A stretch of DNA of 21,061 bases from Clostridiales bacterium. GTDB taxonomy: Bacteria; Bacillota_A; Clostridia; Saccharofermentanales; Saccharofermentanaceae. Position numbers and translations under genes: made by a program. The stretch spans positions 1 to 21,061 of the forward strand of contig JAILHZ010000030.1 in NCBI GenBank assembly GCA_024695545.1, written 5' to 3'. How positions within the stretch are numbered: position 1 is the stretch's first letter; every line of letters begins with the position of its first letter. The notes beneath the pieces were generated by a model. It saw only the letters and a program-made list of their open reading frames with translations, made no database searches and had not been told where the DNA came from. Below are positions 1-7,048 of this stretch, one piece after another.

Positions 1-878
1 CCGCCGTTCCAGAAAGCATCGATCTCTTCCTGCGTCATCGTGCGGCCCTGCTTGTTACCGGCAGTCGGATCGATCTTGACTTCCTTGACCCGGCCCGCCG
101 TCCTTCCGTCGATGCCCATGTTCTGTCTTCTGGCCGCCGCCCAGGAGCTCTCGAGCATCACGCCGCTGACAAGAGCAGAAACGGGAATACCGCCGATAGC
201 AGCGGTGGTTCCGGGCATGGCAGCAGGAGAAGATGCCGGCATTCCTCCCATCGGAGCCGCGGGAGCCACGCCACCCATTGGAGTCGCGGGAGCCACACCA
301 CCCATCGGCGCAGAGGCCGGGGAAGCTATCGTCGCGGCCGCAGCGTAATTTGTTGTTGCGCCGGAGCCGGACAGGGAATTATACGCAGCTGCTGTCGCAT
401 CCCTTCCGGAAAGTGTGCGGTAAGAACCGAACTTGCTGGTCGTGATCGAGGTGCCGAGGCCGAGTACGAGTCCTTTGTGAAAAGCACTAGCGCTCAGGGA
501 ATCCGATGAGAAGATGACAGGCTCTCTCATCGCATTGGCTGCCTCGAAGGCCGCATCATTTTTGCTGTCGGGAATATAGCGGGCGACCGGTTCCGTGGAC
601 CCGAACGGCAGAGCCTTCAAGTGGCGAAGCATGTACTCATTGCTTCTGCACATTGTTTCGATGTTCACATCCACAAGATAGTTGAACTGCTGACGGTTGT
701 TTTTCATGTTGTCCTCGTCAGAGAATGAAATGATATCCGTGCTGTAGTCCTCAGGCTTCAGACGGCTGTCGCCCTTGTTGTTCGATTTGTTCAGCATGAG
801 TGCGCAGATCAGAAAGGCAAGACCGATGCCGATGGATGCGCCCATGATAAGTGCAAGTATCCAGATTAATCCATCCAT
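1..878 (-). CDS. Membrane-anchored protein of unknown function, C-terminus cut off by window edge
   Basis: Reading the minus strand from the ATG at 878 gives 292 codons without a stop, so the gene runs off the start of the window. An AGGGGTGA ribosome binding site precedes it, and the start lies 5 bp after the stop of the zinc-ribbon gene, so the two are almost certainly one operon. Residues 3-27 form a hydrophobic N-terminal segment (DGLIWILALIMGASIGIG...), read as a signal anchor. About residues 190-220 are Ala/Pro/Gly-rich with three repeats of PMGGVAPA-type sequence, coded by a 27-bp DNA repeat near 236-310. The last visible stretch reads MTQEEIDAFWNG, which resembles the LSQ(D/E)EIDALL peptide of FliM/FliN switch proteins. 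No enzymatic domain is recognised. A membrane-tethered scaffold or adaptor is an inference only. Confidence 0.85.
   Translation of the reverse strand, partial: MDGLIWILALIMGASIGIGLAFLICALMLNKSNNKGDSRLKPEDYSTDIISFSDEDNMKNNRQQFNYLVDVNIETMCRSNEYMLRHLKALPFGSTEPVARYIPDSKNDAAFEAANAMREPVIFSSDSLSASAFHKGLVLGLGTSITTSKFGSYRTLSGRDATAAAYNSLSGSGATTNYAAAATIASPASAPMGGVAPATPMGGVAPAAPMGGMPASSPAAMPGTTAAIGGIPVSALVSGVMLESSWAAARRQNMGIDGRTAGRVKEVKIDPTAGNKQGRTMTQEEIDAFWNG
236..310 (-). repeat. 27-bp coding repeat giving PMGGVAPA units
   Basis: Two nearly identical 27-bp units and a partial third encode the Ala/Pro/Gly linker of the partial first gene. This is a low-complexity spacer rather than a mobile repeat. Confidence 0.7.
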
Positions 879-883
879 CTATA

Positions 884-2131
884 TCACCCCTGTCTCTTCT
901 TCATGAAGTTGAAGATCGATTTCGACTGCGTCAGCTGCAGCTGTTTCACGACTTTCTTATACACCGCAAATCCGACAAGGAATACGGCGGCTGCGACCAT
1001 GAACCCGGCAACGATAATGCTGACCGGATTGTTGTTGCTGGAAGAAGATCTGTATCTTCTTTTATTTGTGTAGGATTCGAACATTGCCGGCAGGAAGGCA
1101 CTTCCGAAGAACCATGTCAGGAATACGGTGAAGAGAGTGGAGAGCCCTGCGACAAATCCCGTGAAAATCTTCTTGTTCCACGGAATACCGCATACGACCT
1201 TGCCGGTCTGACCGTTTACCATAATGGTGTTGTGCTTGCCCTCAAATTCGTAGCAGACGAACCATACGGGAAGCATCGCGTATCGTACATCGCGGTCGAT
1301 CAGCGTGGAAGAGCGCTCCGACTCGACCTTTTTATTGGAAGCGTGGAAAGTCTTTGCGGCTTTCTCGTTAAATGCTTCGCGTGCGCGGAGCGTGACGACC
1401 TCCGTCAGATCCGCATTGGAAATATCGGATACATTCGAGTAGAAGCCGAGGAGATAATCCTCATCGAAAAGCTTCAGTGCCGAGAAATCGTAGGGTTCCA
1501 GACGCTGGGAGCTCTCGTCCGAGAGCATCTGCGATCCGTCTACGGGAAGATTGTTGACCATCATCTTTCCCGAACGTTCCCAGTACTTGGTAACGGTATG
1601 CTTACCGCTCTCTACCTCACCGGAAAAAACAGCGGCTTCTACGTGATATGCGTTGGCGATCCAGTAGGGAACATAGATGCCGCGGACCTCCGACGGCTGG
1701 AAGTTCTTGACCTCCTTCGGAATGAAAACACCGTGCTTGAATCTGTTCTTCACGAGCTCTACCGCCTGCTCCTTACTGACCGAGAACGGAAGGATGAATT
1801 CCGGTGCTTTTTCCTTAGATATACGGTTAAAAACTACGCTCGAGCTGCCGCAGTAAATGCACCTCGTAGAAGCCTCGGTGCCGTTGATTGAAATCTCGCC
1901 GCCGCAGGATCCGCAGGTGTAGATATAGCAGTCGAAAAACTCCTGGGCCGTGCCCGGGTCGACGCCATAGACTTCAGCCGCAGAGACTGCACGCTCATTC
2001 TCCTTATACTTCTTCTCGGTGGACTCGACTTCCTCCGCGTCCCAGGTGCCGCCGCAATTCGGGCAGACGACCTTCTGCTTCGTCGGATCGAAAAGAAGCG
2101 GTGTGGCGCAGTTCTTACATAAAGTTGCCAT
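884..2131 (-). CDS. Double zinc-ribbon (TFIIB-type) membrane protein, YdjG-like
   Basis: The protein has 415 residues. Two zinc ribbons are visible at the N-terminus: C5-x2-C8 with C23-x2-C26, and C73-x2-C76 with C91-x2-C94. A long soluble middle part follows, then two hydrophobic segments (about 322-346 and 370-391), and a basic tail. The start is supported by AAGGAAGG about 10 bp upstream. In Firmicutes, TFIIB-type zinc-ribbon membrane proteins are often encoded near SPFH or PspA genes. B. subtilis YdjG in ydjFGHI, thought to anchor the SPFH protein YdjI, is the comparison I have in mind. An SPFH gene is present in this window but 17 kb away, so a shared role is inference. The ribbons more likely bind protein than DNA here, given the membrane segments. 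Confidence 0.88.
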   Translation of the reverse strand: MATLCKNCATPLLFDPTKQKVVCPNCGGTWDAEEVESTEKKYKENERAVSAAEVYGVDPGTAQEFFDCYIYTCGSCGGEISINGTEASTRCIYCGSSSVVFNRISKEKAPEFILPFSVSKEQAVELVKNRFKHGVFIPKEVKNFQPSEVRGIYVPYWIANAYHVEAAVFSGEVESGKHTVTKYWERSGKMMVNNLPVDGSQMLSDESSQRLEPYDFSALKLFDEDYLLGFYSNVSDISNADLTEVVTLRAREAFNEKAAKTFHASNKKVESERSSTLIDRDVRYAMLPVWFVCYEFEGKHNTIMVNGQTGKVVCGIPWNKKIFTGFVAGLSTLFTVFLTWFFGSAFLPAMFESYTNKRRYRSSSSNNNPVSIIVAGFMVAAAVFLVGFAVYKKVVKQLQLTQSKSIFNFMKKRQG

Positions 2132-2191
2132 TGGTGAAAACCTTCCTTATTATGTCTGATTTATGTTCAGAATATACTCAATATACGTACA

Positions 2192-2197
2192 ATTATA
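2192..2197 (-). promoter_or_regulatory. Candidate -10 box of the zinc-ribbon operon
   Basis: The minus strand reads TATAAT about 60 bp upstream of the ATG at 2131, in an AT-rich stretch. No good -35 hexamer is visible at 16-18 bp, so this is a weak call. Confidence 0.35.
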
Positions 2198-2266
2198 CTT
2201 CAACAACACTCATTTTCATCGTCCGCATCTGCCAAATACACACCCGTATTCCCATCTGCTGCCGGA

Positions 2267-3211
2267 TTATTTCGCCGAAGGTGCGTTGATGGCGTCGAGC
2301 GCTTCAATCTGCTCGGCGGAATTCTGCTGCCACATCTTTCGGTAATCACGAGGCGTGGAGTCGAAGAATTTCTTGAAGGTCTCGCTCATGTAGCTGACAC
2401 CGGTAAAGCCCGAAAGAGAGGCGATCTCGGTCATGCTCAGTGAACTGGAACGGAGATACTCGGCAACCTTTCTCGCGCGAAGATGCATGAGATAACTGAT
2501 CGGCGATTCGTTGACGAACTGCTTGAAAAGAAGGTTGCAGAGCGATTTGCTGATGTTCGCGGAGGAGGCGATCTCATCGAGCGTGATCGTCCGCTGATAG
2601 TTATTCGAGATGAAGTGCATCATATTCTTAAAGGTCTGCATCCTCGAGTCCGGCGCTTCCTCAGGTCCGAGGATGCCGATGATCTCGGATCTCTTGATGA
2701 CCAGGTCCCATATCTGGAAGAACTGCTTCGTGATCTCAAAAGGACAGTGGCGGCTTGCCGGCAGCGTGTGCATGAGCCGGTACATCTCCTCGGTCATCTC
2801 GTCGATGTCGCGGAAACGAAGATACGGGATGTCCTTATTATCGGTGATCGCGCGGATCGCCTGCATCTCGACAGCCACCGACGAATGCAGGATCGCCGGG
2901 TGCGCGATGAAGATGATGTACCGCGCGGTCGTGTTGTCGATCGCCATACTGTAGTGTATCTGATTGGAGTTGATGAAGATCGTGTCGCCCTCGTGGAGCA
3001 TGATGGTCTTACCGTTGACGGAGTACGCCATCTTGCCCGACGTGACAGTACACATCTCGATGTCCTCATGAAAATGCGGGACGCGCTCCCACGTGACATT
3101 CGGCTTGACCCAGCCTTCAAAAATATAGGAAGGGAATTGGGGGTCGTCGTAATTGACGATTTCCGAACCATCTTCGCGCTTAACGATCAATCCCATGATG
3201 TCGCGGTTCAT
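2267..3211 (-). CDS. AraC/XylS-family transcription regulator with N-terminal cupin
   Basis: The protein has 314 residues, a usual length for this family. Residues about 40-105 form a cupin-like effector domain (HFHEDIEMCTVTSGKM, then LHEGDTIFINSNQIHYS). Residues about 193-295 form the paired helix-turn-helix DNA-binding domain, including LDEIASSANISKS and MTEIASLSGFTGVSYMSETF followed by PRDYRK. The ATG at 3211 is chosen because CGAGGT lies 7-8 bp upstream; the internal Met6 lacks a comparable site. Proteins of this architecture commonly sense sugars and control carbohydrate genes. No such target is adjacent, so the regulon is unknown. The promoter carries repeated ATTCCA sites that suggest autoregulation. 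Confidence 0.95.
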   Translation of the reverse strand: MNRDIMGLIVKREDGSEIVNYDDPQFPSYIFEGWVKPNVTWERVPHFHEDIEMCTVTSGKMAYSVNGKTIMLHEGDTIFINSNQIHYSMAIDNTTARYIIFIAHPAILHSSVAVEMQAIRAITDNKDIPYLRFRDIDEMTEEMYRLMHTLPASRHCPFEITKQFFQIWDLVIKRSEIIGILGPEEAPDSRMQTFKNMMHFISNNYQRTITLDEIASSANISKSLCNLLFKQFVNESPISYLMHLRARKVAEYLRSSSLSMTEIASLSGFTGVSYMSETFKKFFDSTPRDYRKMWQQNSAEQIEALDAINAPSAK

Positions 3212-3244
3212 TAATTACCTCGTTTATTCTTCGTTTATACTCTG

Positions 3245-3294
3245 ATATTCCAACGAATTATAACTATATTCCAAAATCGTGGAAGATAGTTATA
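3245..3294 (-). promoter_or_regulatory. Probable promoter and operator of the AraC-type gene
   Basis: ATATTCCAA occurs at 3245-3253 and again at 3266-3274, exactly 21 bp (two helical turns) apart. On the minus strand these are TTGGAATAT direct repeats flanking a TATAAT -10 box (3257-3262). A second structure overlaps: TATAACTATATTCCA (3259-3273) is inverted at 3280-3294 with one mismatch in 15 and a 6-bp loop. A further ATTCCA lies at 3307-3312. AraC-family proteins often bind direct repeats about 21 bp apart, so autoregulation is a reasonable inference. Confidence 0.6.
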
Positions 3295-3317
3295 GAATTA
3301 GGCTAAATTCCATGTAG

Positions 3318-3325
3318 AAAAGCAC
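3318..3325 (-). repeat. AAAAGCAC octamer copy
   Basis: It reads AAAAGCACTTTT on the plus strand. CTTTTACA, starting inside it, is inverted nearby as TGTAAAG at about 3348-3354. Confidence 0.6.
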
Positions 3326-3384
3326 TTTTACATACAATATACTTGCAATTGTAAAGAAAAGCAAGCCCCATTTCACCCAAGATA

Positions 3385-3398
3385 CACCGGCGCCGGTG
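3385..3398. promoter_or_regulatory. 14-bp perfect palindrome in GNAT upstream region
   Basis: CACCGGCGCCGGTG is a perfect palindrome 68 bp before the acetyltransferase start, in otherwise AT/A-rich sequence. It could be an operator or the tip of an RNA hairpin. No T-run follows, so it is not a canonical terminator. Confidence 0.4.
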
Positions 3399-3421
3399 AG
3401 GGGGAACAAAAACAGGGACAA

Positions 3422-3429
3422 GTGCTTTT
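3422..3429 (+). repeat. GTGCTTTT octamer copy before the GNAT gene
   Basis: The flank reads GGGACAAGTGCTTTTCGA, closely matching the copy at 9415. Confidence 0.65.
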
Positions 3430-3465
3430 CGAGCAGAAAAAAAGGAAAAAGAAAGGAGAAGAAAC

Positions 3466-3993
3466 ATGATCCGTGAAATTACTAAAGAAGAAATTAAAGA
3501 GAGCGTGCGCGTGATCACAGAGAGCTTCATGACAGTTGCTGACGAGCTGGGATTTACAGCAGAAAACGCACCGCGATTCACTGCTTTCGCGACAACGGAA
3601 GACCGCCTTATGTATCAGATGGAAGTTGAGAAACGGCCGATGTACGGTTTCTTCTCCGACGAAGGATCCGACGATGGTTCCGGCGATAACGCGGGATCCG
3701 GCTCAGGAAAGATGCTGGGCTATTATTCCCTCGCGAAGCAGAGCGATACCGAGTGGGAACTCAACAACCTCTGCGTGCTCCCGGAGCACCGCCACGACGG
3801 GATCGGAGACCTGCTCCTGCAGGATGCTTTCAAGCGTGCCCGCGAACTCGGCGCGGAGAAACTCAATATCGGAATCGTGGAAGAGAACGTGCGCCTGCGA
3901 AAATGGTACGAGTCGAAAGGCTTCATGCATCTCGGCACAAAGAAGTTCGATTTCTTCCCGTTCACCTGCGGATATATGGAAAAGATGCTGTGA
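3466..3993 (+). CDS. GNAT-family N-acetyltransferase
   Basis: The protein has 175 residues. The acetyl-CoA binding motif A is seen as LPEHRHDGIGDLLLQDAF (R/Q-x-x-G-x-G: R109-G114), and motif B as NVRLRKWYESKGF (141-153), the usual end of the fold. Substrate cannot be told from sequence. Residues 64-82 are an unusual acidic Gly/Ser/Asp linker inserted between early beta strands. The start is supported by AGGAG at 3454-3458, 7 bp before the ATG. The gene stands alone, divergent from the AraC-type gene, and is followed by a long non-coding gap. Confidence 0.93.
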   Translation: MIREITKEEIKESVRVITESFMTVADELGFTAENAPRFTAFATTEDRLMYQMEVEKRPMYGFFSDEGSDDGSGDNAGSGSGKMLGYYSLAKQSDTEWELNNLCVLPEHRHDGIGDLLLQDAFKRARELGAEKLNIGIVEENVRLRKWYESKGFMHLGTKKFDFFPFTCGYMEKML

Positions 3994-4003
3994 TGCGGAT
4001 GGA

Positions 4004-4094
4004 CATCAAGGGAAACCACGATTTTGGGAAAAGCACCTGACGAGTTGAGACGTTGCATGTCACGTGAAAATGAAGAATCATGAAAAAACCTTGA
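4004..4094 (+). repeat. Degenerate copy of the alternating-block intergenic repeat
   Basis: Positions 4006-4020 (TCAAGGGAAACCACG) match block 3 of the 90-bp repeat at 4186, with the expected AAAA...C-TGA segment after it. TCACGTGAAA (4060-4069) and AACCTTGA (4087-4094) match blocks 1 and 2 at the same 27-bp spacing seen in the full copies. Confidence 0.55.
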
Positions 4095-4120
4095 CGCGGA
4101 ACAGTGCTTTTGAATATGAA
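4091..4120 (+). promoter_or_regulatory. Candidate promoter for the ABC-2 exporter operon
   Basis: TTGACG (4091-4096) and TATGAA (4115-4120) are 18 bp apart. The octamer GTGCTTTT sits in the spacer. A TATAAT also occurs just downstream, near 4125. The leader to the first gene would be about 270 nt and would carry the 4186-4277 repeat. Confidence 0.35.
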
Positions 4121-4185
4121 TCGCATATAATCACTTCAATTTACATAAAATGAAGACGGATCCCGCTTCTTCGGGAAAAGAACTG

Positions 4186-4277
4186 TCACGGGAAACAACA
4201 GTTTCCGGGCAAACCCTTGACGATGTCGAAAAAAGCCATCAAGGGAAATCACGTTTTTCGAAAAACCACGTGATGGC
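4186..4277 (+). repeat. Intergenic repeat copy A with stem-loop
   Basis: Four blocks are present: TCACGGGAAA (4186), ACCCTTGA (4213), CAAGGGAAATCACG (4240) and CGTGATG (4269). The same blocks occur at the same spacing at 11783-11872; by hand count 57 of 90 positions are identical, with all 39 block positions conserved. The second half is also a hairpin: GCCATCA (4235-4241) pairs with TGATGGC (4271-4277) around the perfect palindrome GTTTTTCGAAAAAC (4253-4266). Confidence 0.7.
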
Positions 4278-4395
4278 GCCGGAAGAAACCACAGAAAACA
4301 GCAGTATAAACCGCATAAATATCAACGGATCTGCATAAAGCCAATGCAGAGAGATAAATACATAAACAAGAGTAAAAAGATAAGGGGAAACACAA

Positions 4396-5406
4396 ATGCA
4401 AACACAAATGGAAAACGCAATTGTAATGAAGAATGTCTGCAAGGACTTTAAGATCCTCAACCGTCACGAAGGCCTGAAGGGCAGCATCCGCGACCTTTTC
4501 TCGCGTGACTACAAGACGATCTCCGCGGTTAAGGACGTATCTCTTGAGATCGGCCGCGGCGAGATCATCGGATATCTCGGACCGAACGGCGCAGGCAAGT
4601 CCACGACCATCAAGATGATGACCGGAGTCCTCGAGCCGACATCCGGCGACATCCTCGTCAACGGCGTCGTGCCGTATAAGGAACGCACGAAGAACTCCGA
4701 GCACATCGGTGTTGTTTTCGGACAGAGAAGCCAGCTGTGGTGGTCGCTCCCGCTGATCGAATCCTTCCGCCTTCTCCGCGACATCTACATGGTGCCGAAG
4801 AAGGACTACGAAGACATGCTGGAGCTTTACCGTTCGCTCGTGGATATCGAGCCGATCCTCCATAAGCCCGTCCGTCAGATGTCGCTCGGACAGAGAACGC
4901 TGAGCGATATCCTGGCGGCCTTCCTCCACAACCCGGCGATCGTCTTCCTCGACGAGCCGACCATCGGACTCGACGTCTCGATGAAGTCGAAGATCCGTGA
5001 CCTCATCAAGGGACTCAACAAGGAGAAGGGCACGACCGTTATCCTGACGACACACGACATGGGCGACGTCGATGCGCTCTGCAAGAGGATCGTCATCATC
5101 GACGAAGGAAAGAAGATCTACGACAATGACATCGAGCACCTGAAGTCCTACTTCGGTTCCTACCGGACGCTCCGCATGCGCCTCAGCGATGACACATGGG
5201 AAGAGCGCGTCATCGACGAGACGAAGGAAGACGTTATGCAGGTCATCCTCGAAAAGCAGAAGGAGCATAAGATCAAGGATATCCAGCTCCAGGAGATCTC
5301 GACCGAAGAAGTCATCAAGAAGATCTACGAAGGCAGTTCCGCTTCAAAAGCACCTGTGCCGGCGGCTTCTGCTGAAGATGACAAGAACGCGAAAGGGGAG
5401 GCATAA
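4396..5406 (+). CDS. ABC exporter ATP-binding protein (COG4586-like)
   Basis: The protein has 336 residues. All nucleotide-binding motifs are visible: Walker [10 protein letters not shown] (62-70), Q-loop Q110, a signature reading MSLGQR (162-167) in place of LSGGQ, Walker B IVFLDEP (182-188) and the switch histidine H220. About 45 residues precede the NBD core, as is usual in the COG4586 group that works with COG4587 and COG3694 permeases; those two genes follow directly. The C-terminus ends in an Ala/Pro/Lys tail. AAGGGG lies 8 bp before the first ATG. A second in-frame ATG, four codons later, is an alternative start. Substrate is unknown; related Synechocystis systems have been described as viologen exporters, which does not establish the role here. 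Confidence 0.94.
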   Translation: MQTQMENAIVMKNVCKDFKILNRHEGLKGSIRDLFSRDYKTISAVKDVSLEIGRGEIIGYLGPNGAGKSTTIKMMTGVLEPTSGDILVNGVVPYKERTKNSEHIGVVFGQRSQLWWSLPLIESFRLLRDIYMVPKKDYEDMLELYRSLVDIEPILHKPVRQMSLGQRTLSDILAAFLHNPAIVFLDEPTIGLDVSMKSKIRDLIKGLNKEKGTTVILTTHDMGDVDALCKRIVIIDEGKKIYDNDIEHLKSYFGSYRTLRMRLSDDTWEERVIDETKEDVMQVILEKQKEHKIKDIQLQEISTEEVIKKIYEGSSASKAPVPAASAEDDKNAKGEA

Positions 5407-5409
5407 ACC

Positions 5410-6219
5410 ATGAATCTGAGAAGACATCTGGCGCTGACGCGCGCGGGCATCATGGAGTCTCTCCAGTACCGCCTCGGCACCGCAGTCACGCTCTTTGCCA
5501 ACTTGATATATCTCGTACTCGTGTACTACCTGTGGAAGGCGATCTACGCATCGTCCGGCACGGACGTCGTCAACGGTATGACGTTTACCGACACCATGAT
5601 CTACCTGATCCTGGCAACCGCACTCTTCAACTTCCTCGAGATGTTCGTCGTGTGGGATATGAGCCGGTCGATCCAGTCCGGAAAGATCATACTCGATCTT
5701 CTGAAACCGATGAATTTTCGAGAGTACACATTCTGGAGCTACTCCGGATCACATGTAGTGCTTTTCACGCTGACATTCGTACCGACATTCATCGTCGTTC
5801 TGATCGTCACCCACGGCGCGATCCCGATGGGGATAAACCTTCTGTGGTTCGCATTATCAACTGTGATTGCACTCGTCGTTAACTTCAGCATGGAAATGAT
5901 CGTTGCGACGATCTGCCTCTACACGGAGTCGACCTGGGGCATCAACATCGTAAAGGAAACCATCGTCCTCCTCCTTTCCGGTGCGTCGATCCCCCTGGCC
6001 TTCTTCCCGGAGGCTCTGCGGCAGGTCGTACAGTACCTCCCGTTCCGCGCGGTCTACGACATCCCGCTGACGATACTTCTCGAAAAGAACGACACGAATA
6101 CGATCAGTGGACTTCTTCCGATGTTCGGACTGCAGCTCGCGTGGGCGCTGATCCTGACACTCGCGGGAACTCTTTTCTGGAACTATTCCGTCAGAAAAAT
6201 CACCGTTAACGGAGGCTGA
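5410..6219 (+). CDS. ABC-2 family exporter permease, first subunit
   Basis: The protein has 269 residues and about six membrane segments (roughly 25-45, 60-80, 112-134, 145-170, 180-200, 236-258). The motif region SGASIPLAFFPEALRQVVQYLPF is typical of this permease group, where a PLxFFPE...LPF segment precedes the last helices. It begins 3 bp after the ATPase stop, with AAAGGGGAGG upstream, so translation is coupled. With the next gene it would form a heterodimeric pore powered by the 4396 ATPase. Confidence 0.92.
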   Translation: MNLRRHLALTRAGIMESLQYRLGTAVTLFANLIYLVLVYYLWKAIYASSGTDVVNGMTFTDTMIYLILATALFNFLEMFVVWDMSRSIQSGKIILDLLKPMNFREYTFWSYSGSHVVLFTLTFVPTFIVVLIVTHGAIPMGINLLWFALSTVIALVVNFSMEMIVATICLYTESTWGINIVKETIVLLLSGASIPLAFFPEALRQVVQYLPFRAVYDIPLTILLEKNDTNTISGLLPMFGLQLAWALILTLAGTLFWNYSVRKITVNGG

Positions 6220-6220
6220 T

Positions 6221-7048
6221 ATGGAAAACGTTATGACAACACAAAAGCACAGGAGAGGCTTCGGCTTCTACTTAAGAATATACAGGAAGATCCTCGTGCA
6301 GGACTTAAAGAGTAAGATGAGTTATCGTGCGGACTTTATCATCTCCACGATCGGCATGATCATGACGAATCTTTCGGGCTTCGTTACATTCCTCATCCTC
6401 TTCAAAAACTTCCCGACGATCAACGGCTGGGACTACCATCACATGCTGTTCCTCTACGGATTTTCACTGATCGCGCTGACGCCGGTCCAGTGTTTTTTCG
6501 ACAACAACTGGAACCTGCGATTCCAGGTGCAGAGCGGCGACTTTATCAAGTACTGCTTCCGCCCGATCAATGTGTTCTTCTACTTCATGTCGGAAGTTTT
6601 CGATGTAAAAGGACTGGGGCAGTTAGCATTCGGTATCGGCACGCTCATCTATGCGTGGGTCAACATCGGAATCCCGGTGACACCGGTCGTGATACTTAAA
6701 CTCGTGCTGTTCCTCCTGACAGCATCGCTCTTCATGATTGCGATCATGAATGCAGCGGCAGCGACATGTTTCTGGATCGTCGGTTCGGGATATGTCATGG
6801 TCATCATGTTCCGCTTCAAGGACTTCGCGAAGTATCCGTCGAATATCTTCCACGGCATCTTCAGGATCCTCTTTACCTTCGTGATCCCGATCGCGTTCGT
6901 GGCATACTATCCGAGCCTTGCGATCCTCGAGTCCAACGACATCCCGGTCCTGACCTGGTGCGCGCCCGCGCTCGGTGTGCTGTTCTTCTACCTGAGCTAC
7001 AAGTTCTGGATGCTGGGCGTAAGAAAGTACGACTTCACCGGATCTTAA
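6221..7048 (+). CDS. ABC-2 family exporter permease, second subunit (DUF990/ABC2_membrane_6-like)
   Basis: The protein has 275 residues and about six hydrophobic segments (38-61, 74-92, 131-150, 155-180, 215-233, 246-264). FVIPIAFVAYYPSLAIL near residues 220-236 is the conserved region I associate with PF06182-type permeases. The ATG follows the previous stop by 1 bp and GGAGG lies just upstream. Its stop at 7046-7048 overlaps the stop of the convergent gene by 4 bp, and there is no room for a terminator between them. Confidence 0.92.
   Translation: MENVMTTQKHRRGFGFYLRIYRKILVQDLKSKMSYRADFIISTIGMIMTNLSGFVTFLILFKNFPTINGWDYHHMLFLYGFSLIALTPVQCFFDNNWNLRFQVQSGDFIKYCFRPINVFFYFMSEVFDVKGLGQLAFGIGTLIYAWVNIGIPVTPVVILKLVLFLLTASLFMIAIMNAAAATCFWIVGSGYVMVIMFRFKDFAKYPSNIFHGIFRILFTFVIPIAFVAYYPSLAILESNDIPVLTWCAPALGVLFFYLSYKFWMLGVRKYDFTGS

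Larger units (their letters stand above)
3994..4395. other. 402-bp non-coding gap filled with repeats
   Basis: No credible gene is seen. The gap contains TCA(C/A)GGGAAA-type blocks, two copies of the AAAAGCAC octamer (4029-4036 and, inverted, 4104-4111), and a candidate promoter. The last 100 bp before the ABC operon are A-rich leader sequence ending in AAGGGG ahead of the ATG at 4396. Confidence 0.7.

Noticed and set aside
851..1891. 346-codon open frame on the plus strand
   Set aside because: It lies opposite the zinc-ribbon gene, has no ribosome binding site and shows no recognisable domain, whereas the minus strand has clear CxxC motifs and a good SD.
4150..4338. 62-codon plus-strand frame before the exporter operon
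   Set aside because: No ribosome binding site, and it covers the repeat copy A; the peptide has no likeness to a domain.
4249..5268. 339-codon open frame on the minus strand
   Set aside because: It is the antisense of the ABC ATPase, whose Walker and signature motifs are complete on the plus strand.
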